This document shows, piece after piece, positions 1 through 5,281 of a stretch of DNA of 5,281 nucleotides (position 1 is its first letter; the number at the start of each line of letters is the position of its first letter). Origin of the DNA: Bacteroidales bacterium (GTDB lineage Bacteria; Bacteroidota; Bacteroidia; Bacteroidales; UBA7960); the NCBI GenBank assembly GCA_007124575.1, contig SLEW01000272.1:1-5281 (forward strand), read 5' to 3'. Position numbers and translations under genes: made by a program. The notes beneath the pieces were generated by a model. The model worked only from the letters and a program-made list of their open reading frames with translations. It had not been told where the DNA came from and ran no database searches.

Positions 1-297
1 GCAGGCAACATGGATGTTGTTGACATGTTCGGGCCGGATGATCTCAACATATCATTACCGGGTAAACCCGTGGCACAGGTGTACCCCAACCCAGCCAATA
101 GCTGGTTGCATATTGAATCTTCCAAGATCATACACCGGGTGCAAATGCTGGCACTTTCCGGTCAGCAGATCTACGATGCAATGCCCGGCAGCCAAACACA
201 CAGCCTGCAGGTGCAGGGTCTTCGTCCGGGATTGTACCTGATTCGTGTTCACACCCCAAAAGGTGTGGAAACGCACAAAATCCAGGTTAAGCCCTAA
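1..297 (+). CDS. Secreted protein, C-terminal fragment with type IX secretion (Por) sorting domain
   Basis: The frame is open from the first base and stops at TAA 295-297, giving the last 98 residues of a longer protein whose start is off the left edge. After a short linker, residues 27-33 read VYPNPAN, the classic opening of the type A C-terminal sorting domain of the type IX secretion system. It is followed by a beta strand (LHIESS, 36-41), the conserved turn and strand LRPGLYLIRV (74-83), and the terminal strand KIQVKP (93-98). In this family the domain directs the protein across the outer membrane, is cut off, and the passenger is released or attached to surface lipopolysaccharide. The domain looks complete. 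The passenger, and so the enzymatic or adhesive role, cannot be judged from about 26 linker residues. The ATG at 10 is internal, not the start. The gene converges on the oxidoreductase gene and ends just before a hairpin terminator. Confidence 0.93.
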   Translation, partial: AGNMDVVDMFGPDDLNISLPGKPVAQVYPNPANSWLHIESSKIIHRVQMLALSGQQIYDAMPGSQTHSLQVQGLRPGLYLIRVHTPKGVETHKIQVKP

Positions 298-311
298 TCC
301 TGTCCAAACAC

Positions 312-359
312 AAAAAAGCATGCAGGTCATTGAAGTTCACAATGCCTGCATGCTTTTTT
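312..359. terminator. Bidirectional intrinsic terminator between convergent genes
   Basis: The arm at 312-331 (A6, then GCATGCAGG, a bulged T, CATT) pairs with 341-359 (AATGCCTGCATGC, then T6) around a nine-base loop. Pairing is complete apart from one bulged base at 327. The stem is bounded by A6 and T6, so each strand has a GC-containing stem followed by a T-run. It lies 14 bases after the stop of the sorting-domain gene and 27 bases beyond the stop of the opposing oxidoreductase gene, so it can end transcription from both sides. The inner stem includes the self-complementary GCATGC. No folding energy was computed. Confidence 0.9.
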
Positions 360-386
360 AAGATCAGTCAGGATATGCCTCCCTGT

Positions 387-2546
387 TTAGTTCATGTGCT
401 TCTGTACCACTTCAACCACTTCCGGAAGGTCCATTCCCAGGTCTTTCAAGTGTTCAATGGTAGGAATACCGTCATTTGTCCAGCCGCGACGCTTGTAAAC
501 AGCATCTACCAGTTGTTCGTAACGGTCTTCCCGGTATTTGCGAAGGGCTGCCATCTTTTCTTCCACTGACTTGCCTTCGGGGTCAAAGCCGGCTTCTTCT
601 TTCAGCTGCTTATCGTAACGATCCGCGCGGCTTTTGTATTCTTCCACGGTTACAGGGCCAGCTGCGCGATAAGGCTGCGCATCATGTTCGCGCTTACCAT
701 ACCCGCGGCGCAGGTTGAAGATACGCTGGAAGTTGTACACGCGCTCACTCTGCCGTATCATTTCCTCCTTGTCAAAAGGTTTACCGGTAACTCCCTTATA
801 GATGGCCACATAGTTATCGACGTGCTCAGGGATCTTATGCGGCTCATCGGCTTCGGCATTGCTTTCCGGCACCACATCGTTCCAGCAAAGCTTACAAAGC
901 CCCTGGAGGCCAAACCACGTGCGGAACATCGGCATGTAATGCAGAGCATCAGCTTTGTCTTCGAAGCTCGGGATCTGGTTATTCACCATATCCATGAAGA
1001 TCAGCCAGGCTTCGTCGTGCTGAGGACCTTTGTTAGTCATCGCGTAACCACCCTGCTGTGCCAGTGACTCCTTGGATACGTACTGGCTATATTCCAGACC
1101 TTTATTTTCCATGGCGATGTCTTGCAGGAAGGCTGGGTCACCCCATCCTTTCTCAATAAACATCTCCTTCATCTTGCGCACGCCCATGCCAGCTACTTTA
1201 CCAAAACCTTCACCGCGGGCCAGCTGATGGAGCAGCTCCAGCGAGTCTTCTTTGTTTCCAAAGTTGAGTTCCAGACCGCCGGTACGTTCCTTGTTCAGGA
1301 TGCCATTCTCATAACACTCCATGATGAAGGCTACGATCGTGCCCCAGGTGATGGTGCAAATGCCATACGTGTCGCAATAGAAATTTGCTTCGATAATGTA
1401 TTCGGGATCAAAGATGCCCAGGTTAGAGCCCAATCCGGCAGTATTTTCATACTCCGGCCCGTCCACAATCACCTTGTCTCCTTTGTAAGGCCCGGTCTTC
1501 AGCGGGAAGTCATCCACGCCCTTGGCACAGGACATGTTGCATCCGATCCAGCAACCGTCAAATACACCCTGGGTGAAATACTTGTCGCGAAAGATGTCAG
1601 AGTGGATCTTGCTGGCCTCTTTGTGGCTGCCATACTTGAAGTTATGTACCGGAAGAAGATCATAATCCTGCATATGGTTAACAATATTGGCGGTACCTTT
1701 CTTGCGCATCTGGCACTGATGATCGTCCAGTTCACGCATCTCACGGTTAAAACGCTTACCACGCTCGCGGATAGTTTCCATGTCGGCCACGTTGTTCAGA
1801 TTGCCTTTTACACCTTCGATACGGGATACAATAGCTTTGATCTTTTTATCGCGCATAACCGTGCCAATACCACCACGTCCGGCCTGCTTGAAGCGTATTT
1901 TGCCACGCTTCACATCATAAAAAGTGAAATTGATCATGCCGATAAGCGAATTCTCGGCAGCAGCACCTGTAGAGACAATACCAATGTTTTTGTAATCCTT
2001 CTCATCCTGGGCAAACATTTCGGTAAGCTCTTCAGCCAGAATGTGTGAATCAACGGAAAGACCAGGATCCTCAAAGATCTCTATCTTTTCATCTTTTCCA
2101 TCAATGTAAATGATGATGTCTTTTTCAGCTTTTCCCTGCAGCTCCAGTGCATCATAACCGGAGAACTTCAGGAAGGGGCCGAAGAAACCACCCACGTTGG
2201 AATCCATCACAGAGTTAGTCTGTGGCGACAACGATACAATGAGGGATTTACCTGCACCCGAATACTGGGTGATCCCGGCAATGGGGCCCGGAGAGATCAC
2301 GATTTCATTTTCCGGATCATTCCATTTGGTATCCGGTTTGGTTGCATCCCATAACAAACGCAAACCATAGCCTTTGCCGCCGATGAACTTCTCTTTCATC
2401 TGCTCAGGCACATCCTTTTCTTTCACTTCGTTGTTGCCCACGTTGATATACAGAATCTTATCCGTATACCCCTTGTCCAACGGTGTTTTCTCATAGTCTA
2501 ACGACTTCAGGATCTTTCGCTTTGACTTTAATTCAGCTACATTCAT
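387..2546 (-). CDS. Aldehyde:ferredoxin oxidoreductase (AOR) family tungsten/molybdenum-pterin enzyme
   Basis: The product has 719 residues. The family uses a bis-pterin tungsten (sometimes molybdenum) centre and one [4Fe-4S] cluster in the cytoplasm. Classical members oxidise aldehydes to acids with ferredoxin, and the related BamB reduces benzoyl-CoA. Numbering from the ATG at 2546, the AOR N-terminal domain starts near GYTDKILYINV (26-36). It shows GGKGYG (56-61), the GPIAG and SNVGGFFG segments, and GRGGIG (223-228), all typical of the pterin-binding domain. The cluster motif is C332-x3-C336-x3-C340, followed by GPEYE (363-367), the pterin motif DTYGICT (392-398) and a second motif GLQGLCKLC with C551 and C554. 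The end (RRGWTNDGIPTIEHLKDLG) matches the family C-terminus. Family members are usually about 600-650 residues; the excess here is an N-terminal lead of about 23 residues and a charged, probably helical stretch at about 628-677. This ATG is preferred to a TTG 13 codons upstream because AAGGGAG precedes it. No partner subunit is adjacent. The family is clear; the substrate is unknown. Confidence 0.95.
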   Translation of the reverse strand: MNVAELKSKRKILKSLDYEKTPLDKGYTDKILYINVGNNEVKEKDVPEQMKEKFIGGKGYGLRLLWDATKPDTKWNDPENEIVISPGPIAGITQYSGAGKSLIVSLSPQTNSVMDSNVGGFFGPFLKFSGYDALELQGKAEKDIIIYIDGKDEKIEIFEDPGLSVDSHILAEELTEMFAQDEKDYKNIGIVSTGAAAENSLIGMINFTFYDVKRGKIRFKQAGRGGIGTVMRDKKIKAIVSRIEGVKGNLNNVADMETIRERGKRFNREMRELDDHQCQMRKKGTANIVNHMQDYDLLPVHNFKYGSHKEASKIHSDIFRDKYFTQGVFDGCWIGCNMSCAKGVDDFPLKTGPYKGDKVIVDGPEYENTAGLGSNLGIFDPEYIIEANFYCDTYGICTITWGTIVAFIMECYENGILNKERTGGLELNFGNKEDSLELLHQLARGEGFGKVAGMGVRKMKEMFIEKGWGDPAFLQDIAMENKGLEYSQYVSKESLAQQGGYAMTNKGPQHDEAWLIFMDMVNNQIPSFEDKADALHYMPMFRTWFGLQGLCKLCWNDVVPESNAEADEPHKIPEHVDNYVAIYKGVTGKPFDKEEMIRQSERVYNFQRIFNLRRGYGKREHDAQPYRAAGPVTVEEYKSRADRYDKQLKEEAGFDPEGKSVEEKMAALRKYREDRYEQLVDAVYKRRGWTNDGIPTIEHLKDLGMDLPEVVEVVQKHMN

Positions 2547-2551
2547 ATATA

Positions 2552-2558
2552 CTCCCTT
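2552..2558 (-). promoter_or_regulatory. Shine-Dalgarno site of the AOR-family gene
   Basis: On the minus strand AAGGGAG lies five bases before the ATG at 2546. It decides the start: the in-frame TTG at 2585 would add 13 residues (through Y-A-N-P-I-K-K) that do not resemble the family and lacks a comparable site. Bacteroidota genes often lack a clear Shine-Dalgarno sequence, so this one is stronger than usual for such a genome and may reflect high expression. Confidence 0.75.
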
Positions 2559-2627
2559 TTTAATTGGATTTGCATAAGTAAACAAATCCTCAGTTTATGA
2601 ATCGGATTATTGTTTCATTCAATGCGA

Positions 2628-2667
2628 CAAATCTACAAAATTATAACGATCTTAAAGTAAAAAGAAA
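2628..2667 (-). promoter_or_regulatory. Candidate promoter(s) of the AOR-family gene, two adjacent -7 boxes
   Basis: Read on the minus strand, TAATTTTG (2643-2636) is followed directly by TAGATTTG (2635-2628). Both fit the Bacteroidota primary sigma factor -7 consensus TAnnTTTG exactly. Twenty bases upstream of the first box is TTTC (2667-2664), one mismatch from the TTTG -33 element; the second box has no good -33 match. Either would start transcription around 2615-2630 and give a leader of roughly 70-85 bases. Exact -7 matches are moderately likely by chance in such AT-rich DNA, so this is a prediction. Confidence 0.45.
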
Positions 2668-2733
2668 GCCCTTGTTGTGTAATGAATAACAACTATTCTG
2701 TCGAGACTTTTTGTTGTTTTACTGAACCAATAT

Positions 2734-2749
2734 GATTATTAAAATAATC
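2734..2749. repeat. Short inverted repeat in the divergent promoter region
   Basis: GATTATT (2734-2740) and AATAATC (2743-2749) are perfect 7-base arms around AA. It lies between the two candidate promoter sets, upstream of both, where an activator or shared operator might bind. The arms are almost purely A and T in AT-rich DNA, so chance is a real alternative. Confidence 0.35.
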
Positions 2750-2782
2750 CTGCGTTAAAGAGATACATTATTAATACCATTT

Positions 2783-2798
2783 CATTACCTTTGTAATG
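2783..2798. repeat. Dyad overlapping the transglycosylase -7 box
   Basis: CATTAC (2783-2788) and GTAATG (2793-2798) are perfect 6-base arms around CTTT, and the spacer plus inner arm bases form the predicted -7 box TACCTTTG. A protein bound here would compete with RNA polymerase, so the position suits a repressor operator. No regulator gene is present in the window to pair with it. Confidence 0.35.
2786..2793 (+). promoter_or_regulatory. Candidate -7 box of the transglycosylase gene
   Basis: TACCTTTG matches the Bacteroidota TAnnTTTG consensus exactly. No convincing TTTG lies about 20 bases upstream, so the -33 element is weak or absent. A start just downstream, near 2800, would give a leader of about 100 bases before the ATG at 2899. 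No other exact -7 match was seen on this strand between here and the gene. Confidence 0.45.
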
Positions 2799-2898
2799 CC
2801 TTAATTGATGCGGGTTTGCAGAAGTTTGCCTGTTTTCTCTAAACAGAATGAGCCAAAATAATTTATATTGTTTATAAATAGTGTTTTATTTGTTTTTT

Positions 2899-3846
2899 AT
2901 GATGCGTCGCCTTTTATTTTTCGTGTTTTTGCTTTTATCTGGCATCCTTTTTATTCATTTTTTCACTTTTTCACGTGGAATGGAAGAAAAAGGAGGGGGT
3001 GATCCATTTCAGAAAGCCTTTTCGTCCCAATACAATATATATGCATTGGCACACCCTGATGAGCTGTCATTTGCAGGTGAGACAGTGCCATTGGAGCGGC
3101 ACGATATCAGGGAGAGCTTTGACCGGGAGCTGCTTGTAAACACCTACTGGCAGTCATCCACCCTGTTGCTGCTGAAAAGGGCAAACCGCTGGTTTCCCGT
3201 CATAGAACCCATCCTGGAGGAGCATGGGATACCGGGTGATTTTAAATACCTGGCACTCATCGAGAGTAACCTCACCCAGGCCGTGTCTCCTGCCGGGGCA
3301 AGAGGTTTCTGGCAGATACTGGAGGGCACGGGCCGCGACCTGGGACTGGAGATCAACGATTATGTGGACGAGCGGTATCACGTCGAGAAATCCACCGTGG
3401 CAGCGAGCGAATACCTCCTCGATGCGAAGGAACGTTACGGCTCCTGGACCCTGGCTGCAGCAGCATACAATATCGGAAATGCCCGGCTGAGACGCATCCT
3501 GGACAACCAACAGGTCGACTGCTATTATGATCTCTTCCTCAATGAAGAAACCGCCCGCTATGTATTCCGAATCCTGGCCATTAAAACCATTTTCTCCAAC
3601 CCCGAAACGGCAGGCTTTCACGTAAGGCTTGAAGACCTGTATCCCGTCGAAACCTATTACACCATAGCTGTGGATACGGCTATAAGCGACCTGCCCGGGT
3701 TTGCCCAAAAGCACCATACCACCTACAAAGCCCTGCGAAACCTCAACCCCTGGATGCGTCGCTATGAACTACCCAATCCCACAGGTAAAACCTACCATAT
3801 CAAACTGCCCCCCACTGAAACCGATACCGCTGTTGTCAAACCTTAA
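2899..3846 (+). CDS. Membrane-anchored or secreted lytic transglycosylase, SLT/GH23 domain, MltD-like
   Basis: The product has 315 residues. Lytic transglycosylases of this type cut the MurNAc-GlcNAc bond of peptidoglycan in the periplasm, leaving 1,6-anhydro-MurNAc ends, and act in wall turnover and remodelling. Residues 5-24 form a hydrophobic signal peptide or anchor; there is no lipobox cysteine, so unlike E. coli MltD it is not an obvious lipoprotein. The SLT domain spans about 95-235. It has the catalytic glutamate E122 in IES, then SPAGARGFWQI (130-140, the counterpart of the usual G-L-M-Q-I), AAYNIG (188-193) and EETARYVFRILA. Residues about 253-304, ending GKTYHIKLP, resemble a degenerate LysM repeat that would bind glycan. 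The ATG at 2899 was chosen; an adjacent ATG at 2902 is equally possible, and a GTG at 2881 would only add residues before the hydrophobic segment. There is no Shine-Dalgarno sequence. It is transcribed divergently from the AOR gene with no evident functional link. Confidence 0.93.
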   Translation: MMRRLLFFVFLLLSGILFIHFFTFSRGMEEKGGGDPFQKAFSSQYNIYALAHPDELSFAGETVPLERHDIRESFDRELLVNTYWQSSTLLLLKRANRWFPVIEPILEEHGIPGDFKYLALIESNLTQAVSPAGARGFWQILEGTGRDLGLEINDYVDERYHVEKSTVAASEYLLDAKERYGSWTLAAAAYNIGNARLRRILDNQQVDCYYDLFLNEETARYVFRILAIKTIFSNPETAGFHVRLEDLYPVETYYTIAVDTAISDLPGFAQKHHTTYKALRNLNPWMRRYELPNPTGKTYHIKLPPTETDTAVVKP

Positions 3847-3966
3847 CAGACCAGATCTGAGCAACAATGCTTCCAGCCCACCTGCTCATGCAGCATCTGC
3901 GATAATTACATGGCAATTCTTTGAACTTTATTTTCAAAAATGGGAATAAGCTAGTATTTTTACGGC

Positions 3967-3979
3967 CTTGTTTAACAAG
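3967..3979. repeat. Short dyad before the membrane-protein gene
   Basis: CTTGTT (3967-3972) and AACAAG (3974-3979) are perfect arms around a single T. The dyad lies 41 bases before the ATG at 4021 and just after TATTTTTA (3955-3962), a one-mismatch -7 box. It could be an operator at the transcription start, or chance. The rest of the 174-base spacer (3847-4020) has no gene. It has no hairpin followed by a T-run either, so no intrinsic terminator is evident after the transglycosylase and read-through is possible. Confidence 0.3.
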
Positions 3980-4020
3980 ATCCAAGCCATTTTTAAGCAG
4001 TTAACCAACACATTTACAGC

Positions 4021-5281
4021 ATGGAAACGATTGCCGATCAATTATCCAGTGTACATATTCTAAACCAGTATTTTCTCACTTTCCTGATGGTGATCAGCAT
4101 GGTCCTGGTGGCGCGAACCGTTGTAGCCGGCTCCCGCTACTCTCCCATCCTGATCATTGTTGTTTTCGGACTGCTCATGGGACTTATCCTCGTATCCACC
4201 GGGCTGGGCACACCGGGCCTCCCGGAGTTCCCGATCATGGAGCTGGGCAGCCGGGTGACCATCACCGCCCTGATGGCCTCGTTCTTCGTGGGCGGCCAGG
4301 AGATCCGGAAACTGGTCACCAACAGGAAAATCGACCCCAAAGATATTGTGGTGCCCTCATCGCAGGAGATCTTCCTCGGCACCAAGGCCACCCAGTTCAT
4401 GTTCCTGGTAAGGGCCTTCTTTATCCTTATAGGTATTGAGTCGCTCAAAAGAGCTATTGTGGGATACAATACCGGTGGGGAGATCGACAGTTTTTACCCG
4501 CTGCTTGGCTACCTGGGCATCGTAGCCTCCATCATCCTGATCGACCACCGCGCAAAAATTGACAATAAAGGGCGGTACATCCGGAAAGGGGTATTTGAGA
4601 CAGCCATGATCCTTCTGCTGCTGGTCGCATCGTATCACATCGCGGAATGGATCCGGCCCATCATTGCCCTACCGGAGATTTTCTTTGCAATGATATTATC
4701 CGTAAGTCTTGGAATGCTCATGATGCGCTGGAAGTTTGGGCCTACCATCCGGGCCCTGCTGTTCGCCGGCATCCCTGTGGTGCTGGCCTCCAACTTCATG
4801 GTGGGCGGCTCACGTATTGCAGAAGCCTTCCAGTTGAGTGGCATGAATGCCGTGTTGTCTTTCGGATTTTTCGGCCAGCTGTTCTGGATGTTCGGTGGCC
4901 TGGCCCTGCTGATATGGCTTGGCGCCGCTAACCACATCCGCAACCTGGCACCCGGTATGGCAGGTTCACTTTCACACTCAGGCCTTACCGGTGCCTGCAC
5001 CGCAGGAGACCTCGGTCCGGAAGCGGCAGTCAGAGCTCCCATCATGATCAACGTACCTTTTATTGGCCATATCTTCGTGTTTTCTATCCTGGCAGCCAGT
5101 GCCACAGCCGGCAAGCTGCTCTTACCATGGGCCATTGCCGTGGTAGCAGCCGGTGTCATCCTCACATTTATGGCACTGAGAACATTGCGCCGCGCCAAAG
5201 GACGGGAAACCCCTGAGATCCGCGGGTTGATGCTCTTCTCCCTGGGATGGCAGCTGGTAGCCGTATTCGGTGGCCTGCTCA
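4021..5281 (+). CDS. Multi-pass membrane protein, possibly a transporter, incomplete at the right edge
   Basis: The frame is open for 420 codons from the ATG at 4021 to the window end with no stop. An in-frame TAA at 3994-3996 precedes it and no other start codon lies between, so the ATG is well supported; there is no Shine-Dalgarno sequence. The protein is very hydrophobic, with about 11-12 likely membrane helices, near residues 17-35, 41-59, 76-92, 124-140, 160-175, 191-209, 219-234, 244-260, 277-299, 346-363, 368-387 and 402-420. Polar, glycine-rich segments lie between helices: FFVGGQEIRK (88-97), NFMVGGSRIAE (258-268) and the stretch about 315-345, which holds SHSGLTGACTAGD and GPEAAVRAP. 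Helix-breaking glycines and the FFVGGQEI pattern recall cation/proton antiporters and GltS-type symporters, but the match is too loose to name a family. Membrane location is confident; the transporter role is inference. Its DNA is visibly more GC-rich than the oxidoreductase gene. Confidence 0.88.
   Translation, partial: METIADQLSSVHILNQYFLTFLMVISMVLVARTVVAGSRYSPILIIVVFGLLMGLILVSTGLGTPGLPEFPIMELGSRVTITALMASFFVGGQEIRKLVTNRKIDPKDIVVPSSQEIFLGTKATQFMFLVRAFFILIGIESLKRAIVGYNTGGEIDSFYPLLGYLGIVASIILIDHRAKIDNKGRYIRKGVFETAMILLLLVASYHIAEWIRPIIALPEIFFAMILSVSLGMLMMRWKFGPTIRALLFAGIPVVLASNFMVGGSRIAEAFQLSGMNAVLSFGFFGQLFWMFGGLALLIWLGAANHIRNLAPGMAGSLSHSGLTGACTAGDLGPEAAVRAPIMINVPFIGHIFVFSILAASATAGKLLLPWAIAVVAAGVILTFMALRTLRRAKGRETPEIRGLMLFSLGWQLVAVFGGLL

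Larger units (their letters stand above)
2547..2898. other. Divergent intergenic regulatory region, 352 bases, no gene
   Basis: This AT-rich stretch separates the starts of the oxidoreductase gene (leftward) and the transglycosylase gene (rightward). I see no coding potential of note and no tRNA or recognised riboswitch. It holds candidate -7 boxes for both directions, described separately, and two short perfect-arm dyads (2734-2749 and 2783-2798). The heptamer TTGTTGT occurs twice (2672-2678 and 2711-2717), with AACAAC in the opposite sense between the copies (2688-2693). The region is longer than needed for two simple promoters, which fits regulated expression of at least one gene but does not prove it. 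Confidence 0.6.

Noticed and set aside
1122..2048. A 308-codon open frame on the + strand, antisense to the AOR gene
   Set aside because: It lies wholly inside a clear family member on the other strand, its translation shows no recognisable domain, and long antisense frames are common opposite such genes.
2547..2585. An N-terminal extension of the AOR protein from a TTG codon at 2585
   Set aside because: TTG is a rare start, it has no ribosome binding site, and the ATG at 2546 has AAGGGAG at a suitable distance. The extension would also run through that site.
2881..2898. A GTG start for the transglycosylase six codons upstream
   Set aside because: ATG at 2899 is preferred and already puts basic residues (R3, R4) directly before the hydrophobic segment, as expected for a signal peptide or anchor.
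3154..3717. A 187-codon open frame on the - strand opposite the transglycosylase
   Set aside because: It is the complement of the SLT coding sequence and its translation has no domain-like pattern.
3858..3888. A hairpin TGAGCA / TGCTCA after the transglycosylase as a terminator
   Set aside because: The stem is only six pairs with a 19-base loop and no T-run follows.
4635..5198. A 187-codon open frame on the - strand opposite the membrane-protein gene
   Set aside because: The + strand frame is open for the whole 1261 bases and encodes regularly spaced membrane helices; the antisense product is low-complexity and arginine/proline/alanine-rich.
1..5281. CRISPR array, insertion sequence, tRNA, prophage or defence system
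   Set aside because: I saw no spaced direct repeats, transposase-like or integrase-like protein, cloverleaf, or defence-gene motif in any frame. The complete genes are a metabolic enzyme and a cell-wall enzyme.

Overview
The window most likely comes from a Bacteroidota chromosome, probably an anaerobe. Three things support this. The first gene ends in a type A type IX secretion sorting domain. The intergenic regions carry TAnnTTTG-type -7 boxes. The largest gene is an aldehyde:ferredoxin oxidoreductase (AOR) family tungsten/molybdenum-pterin enzyme, a family found mostly in anaerobes. The order or genus cannot be fixed from this sequence.

Layout from left to right: (i) 1-297, + strand: the last 98 codons of a secreted protein whose sorting domain is complete but whose passenger lies off the edge. 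(ii) About 312-359: a strong hairpin with a T-run on each strand, serving as a bidirectional terminator between two convergent genes. (iii) 387-2546, - strand: a complete 719-residue AOR-family oxidoreductase with a clear ribosome binding site. (iv) 2547-2898: a 352-base AT-rich divergent regulatory region with candidate promoters in both directions and two short dyads. (v) 2899-3846, + strand: a complete 315-residue membrane-anchored or secreted lytic transglycosylase of the SLT/GH23, MltD-like type with a degenerate LysM-like tail. (vi) 3847-4020: a 174-base spacer with a small dyad. (vii) 4021 to the right edge, + strand: 420 codons of a multi-pass membrane protein, possibly a transporter, that I cannot assign to a family.

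These genes do not form an obvious pathway. The AOR is a single-gene transcription unit, with no ferredoxin, electron-transfer subunit or pterin-cofactor gene beside it. The transglycosylase and membrane protein could be co-transcribed, but the spacer is long enough for a separate promoter. I found no CRISPR array, RNA gene, insertion sequence or phage gene. The points most worth a second look are the unusual cysteine spacing and extended C-terminus of the AOR protein, the unassigned membrane protein, and the paired promoters and dyads between the two divergent genes.
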